A DNA stretch of 64,000 nucleotides from Pseudomonas chlororaphis subsp. piscium (GCF_003850345.1 NZ_CP027707.1:1302001-1366000), one strand, 5' to 3'. Shown: positions 42,187 to 58,311, numbered from the stretch's first letter. The notes: generated by a model not told the origin, from the letters alone. A program made the numbers and translations.

Positions 42187-43134
42187 ATGAACCCGAATTT
42201 TCTTGATTTCGAACAGCCGATCGCCGACCTGCAAGCCAAGATCGAAGAGTTGCGCTTGGTCGGTAATGACAATTCGCTGAATATCGGCGATGAGATCTCC
42301 CGCCTGCAAGACAAGAGCAGCACCCTGACCGAAGACATCTTCGGCAAGCTGACCAGCTGGCAGATCGCACGCCTGGCGCGTCACCCGCGTCGTCCGTACA
42401 CCCTGGACTACATCGAGCACATCTTCACCGAGTTCGACGAGCTGCATGGCGACCGTCACTTCTCCGACGACGCCGCGATCGTCGGCGGTGTTGCCCGTCT
42501 GGACGACCAGCCGGTAATGATCATCGGCCACCAGAAAGGCCGCGAAGTGCGCGAGAAAGTCCGTCGCAACTTCGGCATGCCGCGTCCTGAAGGCTATCGC
42601 AAGGCCTGCCGCCTGATGGAAATGGCCGAACGCTTCAAGATGCCGATCCTGACCTTCATCGACACCCCGGGCGCCTACCCGGGCATCGACGCCGAAGAGC
42701 GCAACCAGAGCGAGGCCATCGCCTGGAACCTGCGCGTCATGGCGCGCCTGAAAACTCCGATCATCGCCACTGTTATCGGTGAAGGTGGTTCCGGCGGTGC
42801 GTTGGCCATCGGTGTCTGCGATCAGCTGAACATGCTGCAGTACTCCACTTACGCGGTGATCTCGCCGGAAGGCTGCGCCTCGATCCTGTGGAAAACCGCC
42901 GAGAAAGCTCCGGATGCCGCCGAAGCCATGGGCATCACCGCCGAGCGCCTGAAAGGCCTGGGTATTGTCGACAAAGTCATCGGAGAGCCACTGGGTGGCG
43001 CGCACCGTGATCCGGCTGCCGCTGCTGCCCTGATCCGCGCCGAGCTGACTTCCCAGCTGGCGATGCTCAAGAAGATGGATAACGACACCCTGCTGGCGCG
43101 TCGTTACGATCGCCTGATGAGCTACGGTCTCTGA
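42187..43134 (+). CDS. accA: acetyl-CoA carboxylase carboxyltransferase alpha subunit
   Basis: Part of the enzyme that makes malonyl-CoA for fatty acid synthesis; works with AccD on biotin-carrying AccB. The 315-residue chain begins [20 protein letters not shown]. The crotonase-like carboxyltransferase core has [28 protein letters not shown] and [13 protein letters not shown]. The ATG at 42187 is the family-typical start. Confidence 0.98.
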   Translation: MNPNFLDFEQPIADLQAKIEELRLVGNDNSLNIGDEISRLQDKSSTLTEDIFGKLTSWQIARLARHPRRPYTLDYIEHIFTEFDELHGDRHFSDDAAIVGGVARLDDQPVMIIGHQKGREVREKVRRNFGMPRPEGYRKACRLMEMAERFKMPILTFIDTPGAYPGIDAEERNQSEAIAWNLRVMARLKTPIIATVIGEGGSGGALAIGVCDQLNMLQYSTYAVISPEGCASILWKTAEKAPDAAEAMGITAERLKGLGIVDKVIGEPLGGAHRDPAAAAALIRAELTSQLAMLKKMDNDTLLARRYDRLMSYGL

Positions 43135-43149
43135 CAGATCGACGCTCCT

Positions 43150-43219
43150 TGTAGGGGCGGGCTTGCTCGCGAAATGGGCGTCTCGGCCATTCAGGCACTG
43201 CGAGCAAGCTCGGTCTCTA
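43150..43219. repeat. degenerate REP doublet
   Basis: TGTAGGGGCGGGCTTGCTCG and CGAGCAAGCTCGGTCTCTA are decayed REP arms in inverted orientation between accA and tilS, both rightward. It is the most degenerate copy in the window and one of two not at a convergent junction. Confidence 0.65.
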
Positions 43220-43238
43220 TTCAGGATCCGGTCCATTC

Positions 43239-44567
43239 ATGAGCCCATTCGATACAGTCCTTACGCAAAAACTGCTGCAACGCCTCCTGCCCTGGCTGGA
43301 CCGATCGGCCTGGCGCATCGCGTTCTCTGGTGGTCTCGACTCCACCGTCCTGCTTCACCTGCTTGCCCAACTCAGGCAGCGACACAGACTTCCCCCTTTG
43401 ACCGCCATCCATGTGCATCACGGCCTTCAGGCTGCGGCTGACGCCTGGCCGGAGCATTGTCGAACCCAGTGCGAGGCTTTGGGGGTGCCGTTGCAAATAG
43501 TGGCGGTACAGGTGCAACCAGGGGCCAGTCTCGAACGCGCGGCGCGGGAAGCGCGTTATGCCGCGTTCGAAGAGGCTACCGGCGGTAATGAACTGTTGCT
43601 GACCGCCCAGCACCGTGACGATCAGGCGGAAACCCTGTTGTTTCGTCTGCTGCGTGGGGCCGGAGTCAGGGGACTGTCCGCCATGCCGGCGTCGCGTGCG
43701 CTGGGGCAGGGGCATTTGCTGCGGCCCTTGCTCGACGTCTCCCGCGACGAGCTGGAGCGTTATGCCCGTGATCATCAGTTGCACTGGATCGACGACCCCT
43801 CCAACCAGGATCGGCAGTTCTCCCGCAACTACCTGCGTCATCAGGTGTTCCCATTGCTGACCGCTCGTTGGCCGCAGGCGGCCAGCAGCATGGCGCGCAG
43901 CGCGGCGCATTTGCGTGAGGCCCGGGAGTTGCTGGATGAGCTGGCGATCATTGATCTGCAGGCCGCTGCTTTGGGCGTCGAGTTCGAGTGGCTGGGGTTG
44001 CCGTCCCTGGCGCTGGCACCTTTGGTCGGCTTGTCGGAGGCGCGTCAGCGCAATGCCCTGAGCCACTGGCTGAGCAAGCTTACGACATTGCCCGACAGCG
44101 ACCACTGGGCGGGCTGGCAGACGCTGCGCGATGCCGCGGGCGACAGCTGTCCGGTATGGCGGCTGGGGCAGGGCGAGTTGCGGCGGGCGGCGGGGCGTGT
44201 CTGGTGGTTGTCGGATAGCTGGCTGCAACCCGTGCTGTCTGCACCGAGCTGGGTCGATACCGCTGCGCCTCTGCCGTTGCCGGGCAATGGTCAATTGCAG
44301 TTCACCGGGGGGGCGCCGCAAGGGCCCTTGCAGGTGCGTTACCGCCAGGGGGGCGAGGTGATGCAACTGCCCGGACGCGGCCACCGCGACCTCAAGCGCC
44401 TGCTCAACGAGGCGGGTCTGCCAGCCTTCGCCCGTGGCAGATTGCCGCTGCTGTATCGAGGCGAAGAATTGCTCGCGGTGGCGAACCTGCCAGGTCTTGA
44501 CGCAAATGCCCATGAAGGCTGGCAATTGCATTGGCAGCCGCCTTCGAGCGATCAAGGTTTGAGCTGA
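43239..44567 (+). CDS. tilS: tRNA(Ile)-lysidine synthase
   Basis: Modifies C34 of the AUA-decoding isoleucine tRNA to lysidine. The 442-residue protein has the PP-loop ATPase motif SGGLDST at residues 30-36, HHGLQAAADAW, the LLTAQHRDDQAETLLFRLLRG-type block (about 122-142) and a C-terminal substrate-binding domain. Its last codons overlap a promoter for pyrG. Confidence 0.95.
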   Translation: MSPFDTVLTQKLLQRLLPWLDRSAWRIAFSGGLDSTVLLHLLAQLRQRHRLPPLTAIHVHHGLQAAADAWPEHCRTQCEALGVPLQIVAVQVQPGASLERAAREARYAAFEEATGGNELLLTAQHRDDQAETLLFRLLRGAGVRGLSAMPASRALGQGHLLRPLLDVSRDELERYARDHQLHWIDDPSNQDRQFSRNYLRHQVFPLLTARWPQAASSMARSAAHLREARELLDELAIIDLQAAALGVEFEWLGLPSLALAPLVGLSEARQRNALSHWLSKLTTLPDSDHWAGWQTLRDAAGDSCPVWRLGQGELRRAAGRVWWLSDSWLQPVLSAPSWVDTAAPLPLPGNGQLQFTGGAPQGPLQVRYRQGGEVMQLPGRGHRDLKRLLNEAGLPAFARGRLPLLYRGEELLAVANLPGLDANAHEGWQLHWQPPSSDQGLS

Positions 44568-44587
44568 AAGTCCCTTTCCGGTAGACT
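44559..44587 (+). promoter_or_regulatory. sigma-70 promoter for pyrG overlapping the tilS stop
   Basis: TTGAGC and TAGACT are exactly 17 bases apart; the -35 covers the last tilS codons. A transcript start near 44594 would give pyrG a leader of about 250 nt, unusually long. The rest of the 274-base gap includes a GC hairpin ACCGG...CCGGT (44696-44717) and a T7 run at 44734-44740. Confidence 0.6.
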
Positions 44588-44820
44588 ACGCTCCCTTCTT
44601 GATACAACTTCTGTGGATTCGCCTGAATTGCAGGAGTTGCCGATTACCAAGCAGTCTTTGCTGGGCGATTCCAAAAAATGTGTAGCGAGCAACGTACCGG
44701 TGTTTTCTCTTCCGGTCTGTCCCAACGCGGCGGTTTTTTTGAAAGGTGCACTGTGATTAATGCAGGTGATCGGGGGCTTCGGCCTTCCTTCGCTTTCCCC
44801 GGCGGCTCGGACCGCTTTAA

Positions 44821-47324
<2,504 letters not shown>

Positions 47325-47358
47325 AGCCGATTTCTCCGGTAAAGTACCGCACGATTAA

Positions 47359-48771
<1,413 letters not shown>

Positions 48772-48852
48772 GCGGTAGATGGTACAAAGACACCGGATTG
48801 GGTCAGAAAAATCGCATCAGCGAGGTTTTTGCCACTAATCTGATGCCTTAAG

Positions 48853-48884
48853 AGCACAAGCCTGGTTCTTCCAGGCTTCGTGCT
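48853..48884 (+). terminator. long hairpin after eno
   Basis: AGCACAAGCCTGG and CCAGGCTTCGTGCT pair around TTCTT, with one bulge. No T tract follows, so this is a 3' stabilising or processing structure rather than a clear intrinsic terminator. It lies 80 bases after eno and 60 before ftsB. Confidence 0.5.
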
Positions 48885-48943
48885 GTCAGTAGGTTCGAAG
48901 TTGTTGGCATGGCTGTCTTTTTTCACTGGATACCCGATATTCG

Positions 48944-49222
48944 ATGCGCAGTCCCAATTGGTTGTTCCTCGTCTTGCTCTTGCTGCTGGCTGGCCTGCAG
49001 TACCGCCTGTGGGTGGGGAATGGCAGCTTGGCGCAGGTAACCGACCTGACTCAGCAAATTGCCGATCAGCGTGCTGAAAACGAGCGCCTGCTGGAGCGCA
49101 ATCGTGTACTCGACGCGGAAGTCATGGAATTGAAGAAAGGCATGGAGACCGTGGAAGAGCGGGCTCGTCATGAACTGGGCATGGTCAAGGAGGGCGAAAC
49201 CCTCTACCAGTTGGCCCAATGA
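48944..49222 (+). CDS. ftsB: cell division protein FtsB
   Basis: Small bitopic divisome protein of 92 residues. One N-terminal membrane helix (WLFLVLLLLLAGLQYRLWV) is followed by a periplasmic coiled coil (about 28-70) and the GETLYQL end. FtsB forms a complex with FtsL and FtsQ that activates septal peptidoglycan synthesis. The position between eno and ispD and a four-base overlap with ispD are standard. Confidence 0.93.
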   Translation: MRSPNWLFLVLLLLLAGLQYRLWVGNGSLAQVTDLTQQIADQRAENERLLERNRVLDAEVMELKKGMETVEERARHELGMVKEGETLYQLAQ

Positions 49223-49926
49223 TCCAGTCGTTACCGGCCTTCTGGGCCGTGATTCCTGCCGCGGGCGTCGGTGCCCGTATGGCCGCGGACCGTCCCAAGC
49301 AATACTTGCAACTGGGCGGGCGCACTATTCTCGAACACAGCCTCGGCTGTTTCCTCGACCATCCTTCCCTGAAGGGGCTGGTGGTCAGCCTGGCGCTTGA
49401 CGATCCTTATTGGCCGACCCTGGCTTGTGCCCACGATCCACGGATCCAGCGGGTCGAAGGTGGCGCGGAGCGTTCCGGATCGGTCCTCAATGCCTTGCTC
49501 CATCTGCACGCCCAGGGCGCTGCCGATGAAGACTGGGTGCTGGTCCACGATGCCGCACGGCCGAACCTGTCCCGGGATGACCTGGACAAGTTGCTGAGTG
49601 AACTGGCGGATGACCCTGTGGGCGGCCTGCTCGCCGTGCCGGCCCGTGACACCCTGAAGCGGATCGACAAGCACGGGCGAGTGCTGGAAACCGTGGATCG
49701 CAGCCTGATCTGGCAAGCCTATACGCCACAGATGTTCCGTCTGGGCGCCTTGCATCGCGCCTTGGCCGACAGCCTGGTGGCGGATGTGGCGATTACCGAT
49801 GAGGCGTCGGCGATGGAGTGGGCCGGTCAGGCACCACGATTGATCGAAGGACGTTCGGACAACCTCAAGGTGACCCGTCCGGAAGATCTGGAGTGGTTGC
49901 GCCAGCGCTGGGCCAATCGCCGCTGA
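49219..49926 (+). CDS. ispD: 2-C-methyl-D-erythritol 4-phosphate cytidylyltransferase
   Basis: Third MEP-pathway step, using CTP. The 235-residue chain has the nucleotide-binding start PAAGVGARMAADRPKQYL, the conserved VLVHDAARP, and TDEASAMEW. It overlaps ftsB by four bases. ispF, the partner often adjacent or fused, is 3.2 kb away beyond the formaldehyde genes. Confidence 0.97.
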   Translation: MIQSLPAFWAVIPAAGVGARMAADRPKQYLQLGGRTILEHSLGCFLDHPSLKGLVVSLALDDPYWPTLACAHDPRIQRVEGGAERSGSVLNALLHLHAQGAADEDWVLVHDAARPNLSRDDLDKLLSELADDPVGGLLAVPARDTLKRIDKHGRVLETVDRSLIWQAYTPQMFRLGALHRALADSLVADVAITDEASAMEWAGQAPRLIEGRSDNLKVTRPEDLEWLRQRWANRR

Positions 49927-49946
49927 GCGTAGGTTTCGCTGGCCCC

Positions 49947-50078
49947 TGTAGCCGCTGCCGCAGGCTGTGAACGGCCCGGAACGGGACGCGCTTTTGGCAG
50001 GTCCTTCAAGCCGATCGGCCGCGTTGTCCGCTACGACGGCTACTACGTAGCCGAGCGCAGTCTGCGGCAGCGGCTACA
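49947..50078. repeat. second REP family doublet (GTAGCCGCTGCCG type)
   Basis: TGTAGCCGCTGCCGCAG at the left and CTGCGGCAGCGGCTACA at the right are exact inverted copies 98 bases apart, with a GC-rich middle. This is a different REP family from the other six doublets in the window. It fills the convergent junction of ispD and the LysR gene, ending two bases before the LysR stop. Confidence 0.85.
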
Positions 50079-50080
50079 GA

Positions 50081-50977
50081 TCAATCCTTGTACTCCGGCC
50101 GCTTGGCCAGCCCTTCCTTGAGATAATCCACCAGCTTGCGCACCTTGGGCGACAGATTCCGTTGTTGCGGATACAGCGCCCACACCGCGGTATTTGGCGG
50201 CTGATGGGCTTCGAGCAGGGAAATCAGGGTGCCCTGATGCAAGTGCTCCAGCACGTAATAATCCGGTAGCTGGCAGAGGCCCACCCCCTGCAGCGCCGCA
50301 TCCAGCACGGCTTGCCCGCTGTTGCAGCGCCAGTTGCCTTGCACCCGCTGGGAGAACTCGCGGCCGTCCTGCTCCAGCTGCCAGATGTCCGAGCTGCCGA
50401 TCAGGCAGTTGTGGCGGCTCAGCTCCGACAGGCTGTGAGGGCGACCGTAGCGCTCCAGGTAGGACGGCGAGGCGCAGAGGTACATGCGGCGTGGCGCCAG
50501 GCGGGTCGCCACCAGCCGTGAGTCCTGCAGGCGGCCGAGGCGGATCGCCAGGTCCAGGCCTTCGTGCACCAGGTCCAGGGGGCGGTTGCTCAGTTCGATA
50601 TCCACCCGCAGTTGCGGATAAAGCCCCATGAAACTGGTAACCAGCGGCACGATGAAGCGCTCGCCGTAGGCCACCGCGCAGGTCATGCGCAGCATGCCCT
50701 TGGGCTCGCTGGTCAGGTCGCCGACGGCGCGCAACGCCTCTTCGCGCCCGTCCTGCAGACGCTGGCAATGCTGCAAGAAAGTCTGCCCGGCTTCGGTCAG
50801 GGTTACTCGGCGGGTACTGCGATACAGCAGGCGCGTCTGCAGCCGCTCTTCCAGGCGGACGATCTGCCGGCTGATATGGGAAGACGACACCCCAAGGCGT
50901 TCCGCGGCGGCAGTGAACTGGCTGCACTCGGCCACGGCGACGAACTCATCGATACCTTCCCAGCGGTTCTCATTCAT
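50081..50977 (-). CDS. gfnR: LysR-type regulator, divergent from formaldehyde genes (GfnR-like)
   Basis: Transcription factor of 298 residues with an N-terminal winged HTH (about 8-66, FVAVAECSQFTAAAERLGVS then RLEERLQTRLLYRSTRRVTL) and a C-terminal effector-binding domain. It is transcribed away from adhC-fghA with 106 bases between, and in P. aeruginosa the gene at this place encodes GfnR, an activator of glutathione-dependent formaldehyde neutralisation. The symbol is given by synteny and family. A dyad at 50982-51003 is a candidate binding site. Confidence 0.82.
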   Translation of the reverse strand: MNENRWEGIDEFVAVAECSQFTAAAERLGVSSSHISRQIVRLEERLQTRLLYRSTRRVTLTEAGQTFLQHCQRLQDGREEALRAVGDLTSEPKGMLRMTCAVAYGERFIVPLVTSFMGLYPQLRVDIELSNRPLDLVHEGLDLAIRLGRLQDSRLVATRLAPRRMYLCASPSYLERYGRPHSLSELSRHNCLIGSSDIWQLEQDGREFSQRVQGNWRCNSGQAVLDAALQGVGLCQLPDYYVLEHLHQGTLISLLEAHQPPNTAVWALYPQQRNLSPKVRKLVDYLKEGLAKRPEYKD

Positions 50978-50981
50978 GACG

Positions 50982-52196
<1,215 letters not shown>

Positions 52197-52204
52197 GGTC
52201 GGCC

Positions 52205-53050
52205 ATGAGTCTGGAAAACCTGTCCTGCCAGAAAAGCTTCGGCGGCTGGCACAAACGCTACAAGCATCATTCCGAGGTGCTGGGTTGCGACATGGTGTTT
52301 GCCGTGTACCTGCCACCGCAGGCGGAGCAGGGTGGCAAGCTGCCGGTGCTGTACTGGTTGTCCGGCCTGACCTGCACCGACGAGAACTTCATGCAAAAGG
52401 CCGGCGCCCAGCGCCTGGCCGCCGAGCTGGGGTTGATCATCGTCGCGCCGGATACCAGCCCGCGCGGCCCTGGTGTGCCGGGCGATCCGGATGGCGCCTG
52501 GGACTTCGGCCTGGGTGCCGGGTTCTACCTGAATGCCACCCAGCAGCCCTGGGCCGAGCATTACCGCATGCATGACTATGTGGTGCAGGAGCTGCCGGCA
52601 TTGGTCGAGGCGCATTTCCCGGCCTCGGACAAGCGCGGCATCAGCGGGCACTCCATGGGCGGCCACGGTGCTCTGGTCTGCGCGTTGCGCAACCCGGGGC
52701 GTTACCAGTCGGTATCGGCCTTCGCGCCGATCAGCAACCCGATGGATTGCCCGTGGGGGCAGAAAGCCTTTTCCCGCTACCTGGGCGAAGAGCGCTCCCG
52801 TTGGCGCGAATGGGATGCCAGCGTGCTGATCCAGGAGGCCAGCGAAAAGCTGCCGTTGCTGGTAGACCAGGGCGATCGTGACGATTTCCTGACCAATCAG
52901 CTCAAGCCCGAAGTGCTGCAACAGGCGGCGAAAGCCGCGGGTCATCCGCTGACGTTGCGCCTGCAACCCGGCTACGACCACAGCTATTTCTTCATCGCCA
53001 GCTTCATTGGCGACCACCTGCAGCATCATGCGCGCGCTCTGAGCGCCTAA
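52205..53050 (+). CDS. fghA: S-formylglutathione hydrolase
   Basis: Alpha/beta-hydrolase of 281 residues (esterase D family) that releases formate and glutathione in the second step of formaldehyde detoxification. The nucleophile serine is in [10 protein letters not shown], and the family-typical [28 protein letters not shown] and the histidine in [11 protein letters not shown] are present. It follows adhC by eight bases. A strong terminator at 53074-53102 ends the operon. Confidence 0.95.
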   Translation: MSLENLSCQKSFGGWHKRYKHHSEVLGCDMVFAVYLPPQAEQGGKLPVLYWLSGLTCTDENFMQKAGAQRLAAELGLIIVAPDTSPRGPGVPGDPDGAWDFGLGAGFYLNATQQPWAEHYRMHDYVVQELPALVEAHFPASDKRGISGHSMGGHGALVCALRNPGRYQSVSAFAPISNPMDCPWGQKAFSRYLGEERSRWREWDASVLIQEASEKLPLLVDQGDRDDFLTNQLKPEVLQQAAKAAGHPLTLRLQPGYDHSYFFIASFIGDHLQHHARALSA

Positions 53051-53073
53051 TGTCCGCCAAAGCAGGTAGAATC

Positions 53074-53102
53074 ACGCCCTGACTCAATCAGGGCGTTTTT
53101 TT
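53074..53102 (+). terminator. intrinsic terminator of fghA, touching the ispF start codon
   Basis: ACGCCCTGA-CTCAA-TCAGGGCGT is a perfect 9-bp stem followed by a run of seven Ts (53096-53102), and the ispF ATG starts at 53103. The AGGG at 53090-53093, nine bases before the ATG, is the only Shine-Dalgarno candidate and is inside the 3' half of the stem. Confidence 0.85.
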
Positions 53103-53576
53103 ATGCGTATTGGCCACGGCTACGATGTGCACCGTTTCGCTGAAGGCGACTTCATCACTCTGGGCGGTGTGCGTATTGCACACAGCTTCGGGCTGCTCGC
53201 CCACTCCGACGGCGACGTGCTGTTGCACGCTCTGAGCGATGCCTTGCTGGGGGCAGCCGCACTGGGCGACATCGGCAAACATTTCCCGGACACCGATCCG
53301 CAGTTCAAGGGCGCCGACAGCCGCGCGCTGTTGCGTCATGTCGTCGCACTGATCCATGCCAAGGGCTGGAAGGTCGGCAACGTCGATAACACCATCGTGG
53401 CCCAGGCGCCGAAGATGGCTCCCCATATTGAAACGATGCGCGCGCTGATTGCCGCGGATCTGCAAGTCGAGTTGGATCAAGTGAACGTCAAGGCCACCAC
53501 CACCGAAAAGCTCGGCTTCGTCGGGCGCGAAGAAGGCATCGCCGTGCATTCCGTTGCCTTGTTGCTGCGCGCATGA
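53103..53576 (+). CDS. ispF: 2-C-methyl-D-erythritol 2,4-cyclodiphosphate synthase
   Basis: Fifth MEP-pathway step, 157 residues, trimeric zinc enzyme. The metal ligands are in HGYDVHRF (Asp8, His10) and [22 protein letters not shown]. The C-terminal STT-type motif is [17 protein letters not shown]. The start codon directly follows the terminator T run, so ispF needs a transcript that begins inside the hairpin or reads through it; a -10-like TAGAAT sits at 53067-53072. The stop overlaps truD (ATGA). Confidence 0.96.
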   Translation: MRIGHGYDVHRFAEGDFITLGGVRIAHSFGLLAHSDGDVLLHALSDALLGAAALGDIGKHFPDTDPQFKGADSRALLRHVVALIHAKGWKVGNVDNTIVAQAPKMAPHIETMRALIAADLQVELDQVNVKATTTEKLGFVGREEGIAVHSVALLLRA

Positions 53577-54618
53577 ACGAACTGCAACTGTTGGGCCCGC
53601 GGGCCTATGGCGAAGCCTTGGGCAGCGCGGTACTGAAGGCCACCGCTGAAGACTTCCAGGTCGACGAAGTCCTCGACATTCCCCTGACCGGCGAAGGCGA
53701 ACACCTGTGGTTGTGGGTGGAAAAGCGCGGCCTGAACACTGAAGAAGCGGCGCGGCGGATTGCCAAGGCCGCGGGTGTGCCGTTGCGCACCGTCAGCTAT
53801 GCCGGCTTGAAGGATCGCCAGGCGCTGACCCGGCAGTGGTTCAGCGTGCAGTTGCCCGGTAAGGCCGACCCCGATCTGTCGGCTGCTGAAAACGACACGC
53901 TGAAGATCCTCAGGCTGACCCGCCACAAGCGCAAGCTGCAACGCGGCGCCCACGCGGCCAACGGCTTTACCTTGCGCCTGACCGAATTGAAGGCAGACAA
54001 GGCGGGGATCGAAGAACGCCTGCAATCGATCGCCAAACAGGGCATTCCCAATTACTTCGGCGCCCAACGTTTTGGCCATAACGGTGGCAACCTGGTCGAT
54101 GCCCGCGATTGGGCCGCCCGCAATGCCTTGCCGGAACAGCGCAACGTGCGTTCGCGGCTGCTTTCCACCGCGCGCAGTTACCTGTTCAACCGGGTATTGG
54201 CGGCGCGAGTGGCCGATGGCAGTTGGCAGCGGGCCCAGGTCGGCGACCTGCTGGCCTTCACCGACAGCCGCAGTTTTTTCCCGGCCGGCGAAGCCGAATG
54301 CAGCGATCCGCGCCTGGACATCCTCGACTTGCACCCGACCGGCCCGCAGTGGGGTGAAGGCGAGTCGCCTGCCGGCGGGGCGACTCATCTGCTGGAACAG
54401 CAGGTGGCTGCCGACGAAGCGGATCTGCGCGATTGGTTGATTAAAGCCGGAATGAGCCACGAACGTCGCATCCTGCGGCTGCCCATTGGCGGGTTGACGT
54501 GGCATTATCCCGAGCCTGACATTCTGCAACTGGAATTCGTCCTGCCGGCCGGATGCTTCGCCACCGTATTGGTGCGTGAACTCGTCGATCTGGTGCCGGT
54601 GGGGCAGACGGACAGCCC

Positions 54619-54631
<13 letters not shown>
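53573..54631 (+). CDS. truD: tRNA pseudouridine(13) synthase TruD
   Basis: Makes pseudouridine at position 13 of tRNA-Glu. The protein has 352 residues. The catalytic aspartate is in [15 protein letters not shown] and the conserved [14 protein letters not shown] and [10 protein letters not shown] segments are present, with the TruD insertion domain between about 150 and 300. It overlaps ispF by four bases and surE by 13 bases. Confidence 0.95.
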
Positions 54632-56045
<1,414 letters not shown>

Positions 56046-56186
56046 GCATTTGTTTGGAACGGGTGAATTCTGTTTGATCGGCTTGGTCTTACAGCTTGAT
56101 CAATCGGTTAAGTAACGTTGAACCCTGATCGATAAGCCAGTACCTGCCGATTTCGCTTTGCCGGGAGTAAAGCGCGGATGGCCGGT

Positions 56187-56192
56187 TATACT
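56187..56192 (+). promoter_or_regulatory. -10 element TATACT upstream of nlpD
   Basis: A good -10 hexamer 62 bases before the nlpD start, without a clear -35. The pcm-nlpD gap (56046-56254) also holds TTGATC-rich inverted segments near 56073-56105, unexplained. Confidence 0.45.
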
Positions 56193-56254
56193 TGCGACAT
56201 TTCATGCCTTAGCCAGGCACTATTTATCTTCAACCACCACAAAGGGAGCGGCGG

Positions 56255-57088
56255 GTGAGTCTCACAGTCATTGCGCAGCGTATGGGTACAACAAGCTTTC
56301 AGCGACTGGTGATTGGCCTTGTCTTGAGTTCTCTGTTGGTCGGGTGTTCGAGCAATAAGTCGAGCAGCGCCCGGGTCGTCGATCGTACGAGTGCGGTACC
56401 GCAGCGCCCGACGGTGACCACCGGGCAATACACGGTTCGTCGCGGCGACACCCTGTTCTCGATCGCCTTTCGTTATGGCTGGGACTACAAGGCCCTGGCC
56501 GCGCGCAACAATATTGCCGAGCCGTACACCATTCACCCGGGGCAGACCATCCGCTTCGACGGTCGCTCGGGTTCGGCACCGACAGCGGTGGTTACAAAGT
56601 CGGCTTCCAGTGCATCTTCTTCAAGTAAAACCACGGTAATTCGTCGTCCGGCAGGGGCCGCGCCAACGATTGCGAGCCAGCCCGCGCCGGCTCCATTACC
56701 GCCTGCAGGCCCCGCGCCAAAGGGCTGGGGCTGGCCTGCGAACGGTATTCTGATTGGAAAATTCTCTTCAAACGGTAGTTTGAATAAAGGCATTGATATC
56801 GCCGGGGATTTGGGACAGCCTGTTTTAGCTGCGTCTGATGGGACGGTGGTTTACGCCGGGAGTGGCTTAAGGGGCTACGGCGAACTGGTCATCATCAAAC
56901 ACAGCGATACCTACGTCAGTGCTTACGGCCACAACCGTAGGCTGTTGGTTCGGGAGGGGCAGCAGGTCAAAGTCGGACAGACAATTGCCGAAATGGGATC
57001 AACTGGTACAGACCGGGTGAAACTGCACTTTGAGATTCGCCGACAAGGTAAACCTGTGGATCCGCTGCAATTCCTGCCACGTCGTTGA
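56255..57088 (+). CDS. nlpD: murein hydrolase activator NlpD, lipoprotein
   Basis: Outer-membrane lipoprotein of 277 residues that activates the amidase AmiC in daughter-cell separation. The lipobox is LLVGC with Cys31, a LysM domain follows (about 58-102), then a proline/alanine linker and a LytM/M23 domain (about 165-272). Two zinc ligands of true M23 peptidases are replaced: NKGID instead of HxGxD and KLHFEI instead of HLHFE, so it should be non-catalytic. The start is GTG 56255 after AAAGGGAG. The 3' part overlaps rpoS regulatory DNA. Confidence 0.95.
   Translation: MSLTVIAQRMGTTSFQRLVIGLVLSSLLVGCSSNKSSSARVVDRTSAVPQRPTVTTGQYTVRRGDTLFSIAFRYGWDYKALAARNNIAEPYTIHPGQTIRFDGRSGSAPTAVVTKSASSASSSSKTTVIRRPAGAAPTIASQPAPAPLPPAGPAPKGWGWPANGILIGKFSSNGSLNKGIDIAGDLGQPVLAASDGTVVYAGSGLRGYGELVIIKHSDTYVSAYGHNRRLLVREGQQVKVGQTIAEMGSTGTDRVKLHFEIRRQGKPVDPLQFLPRR
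56769..56782 (+). promoter_or_regulatory. PsrA-type box inside nlpD, upstream of rpoS
   Basis: CAAAC-GGTA-GTTTG is an exact match to the published PsrA consensus (G/C)AAAC-N2-4-GTTT(G/C). It lies 413-426 bases before the rpoS start. In P. putida and P. aeruginosa PsrA binds just upstream of the rpoS promoter within nlpD, so position and sequence agree. Codons here are unusual (TTA, AGG, GGA), consistent with dual coding and regulatory use. Confidence 0.72.
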
Positions 57089-57194
57089 TCCGTTACCAAG
57101 CCTGTTCCGTCACGTAGAGGGAACAGGTTCCAGCGTTGCCAAGGATAAAGGCGTCGCTTGAGCCTGAGGTCGAACTCACCAAAGGACTATAACA

Positions 57195-58199
57195 ATGGCT
57201 CTCAGTAAAGAAGTGCCGGAGTTTGACATCGACGATGAAGTTCTCCTTATGGAGACGGATATCGCCACTGATTCGATGTCGAATGAGGGATCTGCTGTAC
57301 CTTCAGTTCGTGCCAAATCCAAACACTCCGCTTCACTGAAACAACACAAGTACATTGATTACACGCGAGCGCTCGACGCAACGCAGCTGTACCTCAATGA
57401 AATCGGCTTTTCCCCATTGCTCTCTCCGGAAGAAGAAGTTCATTTTGCGCGTCTGTCGCAAAGTGGTGATCCGGCCGGGCGCAAGCGCATGATTGAAAGC
57501 AACCTGCGTCTGGTGGTGAAAATCGCCCGACGTTATGTCAATCGTGGGCTTTCGCTGCTGGACCTGATCGAAGAGGGCAACCTCGGTTTGATCCGGGCGG
57601 TGGAGAAGTTCGATCCGGAGCGCGGTTTCCGCTTCTCGACCTATGCCACCTGGTGGATCCGTCAAACCATCGAACGGGCAATCATGAATCAGACCCGGAC
57701 TATCCGGCTGCCGATTCATGTGGTCAAAGAGCTCAACGTCTACCTGCGGGCAGCACGGGAGCTGACACAGAAACTCGACCATGAACCCTCCCCTGAAGAA
57801 ATCGCCAACCTGCTGGAGAAACCGGTAGGTGAGGTCAAGCGCATGCTGGGCTTGAACGAGCGGGTTTCTTCAGTCGACGTCTCGCTGGGTCCGGATTCGG
57901 ATAAAACCCTGCTGGACACCCTCACCGACGATCGCCCTACCGATCCGTGCGAGCTGCTACAGGATGACGACCTGTCGCAAAGCATCGATCAGTGGCTTTC
58001 CGAATTGACCGACAAGCAGCGTGAAGTGGTGGTTCGCCGCTTCGGCTTGCGCGGCCATGAGAGCAGCACCCTGGAAGATGTGGGCCTGGAGATCGGGCTT
58101 ACCCGAGAGCGGGTACGCCAGATCCAGGTCGAAGGTCTCAAGCGTCTGCGTGAGATCCTCGAGAAGAATGGCCTGTCCAGCGAGTCGCTGTTCCAGTAA
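57195..58199 (+). CDS. rpoS: RNA polymerase sigma factor RpoS
   Basis: Stationary-phase and stress sigma factor, 334 residues. Region 2 is seen as [19 protein letters not shown] and [17 protein letters not shown], region 3 in the middle, and region 4 as [20 protein letters not shown]. The N-terminal region 1 is acidic and short. The start ATG 57195 follows AAAGGA. Transcription is expected mainly from a promoter inside nlpD under PsrA, with the Gac/Rsm RNA rsmZ just downstream. A strong terminator follows the stop. Confidence 0.98.
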   Translation: MALSKEVPEFDIDDEVLLMETDIATDSMSNEGSAVPSVRAKSKHSASLKQHKYIDYTRALDATQLYLNEIGFSPLLSPEEEVHFARLSQSGDPAGRKRMIESNLRLVVKIARRYVNRGLSLLDLIEEGNLGLIRAVEKFDPERGFRFSTYATWWIRQTIERAIMNQTRTIRLPIHVVKELNVYLRAARELTQKLDHEPSPEEIANLLEKPVGEVKRMLGLNERVSSVDVSLGPDSDKTLLDTLTDDRPTDPCELLQDDDLSQSIDQWLSELTDKQREVVVRRFGLRGHESSTLEDVGLEIGLTRERVRQIQVEGLKRLREILEKNGLSSESLFQ

Positions 58200-58221
58200 C
58201 GGTACGAGCAATCCTGCCGTG

Positions 58222-58249
58222 AAAAGCCCCGACAGGTTCGGGGCTTTTT
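58222..58249 (+). terminator. intrinsic terminator of rpoS
   Basis: AAAAGCCCCGA-CAGGT-TCGGGGCTTTT, an 11-bp stem with T tract, 22 bases after the rpoS stop. Confidence 0.9.
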
Positions 58250-58311
58250 ATTGGGGGATCGATAGGCATCAGATGAAATTCGCAGGCGGATGTTCAATAG
58301 CTGAAAGAGCA

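Noticed and set aside
44734..44740. T7 run before pyrG as a terminator
   Set aside because: No stable GC stem immediately precedes it.
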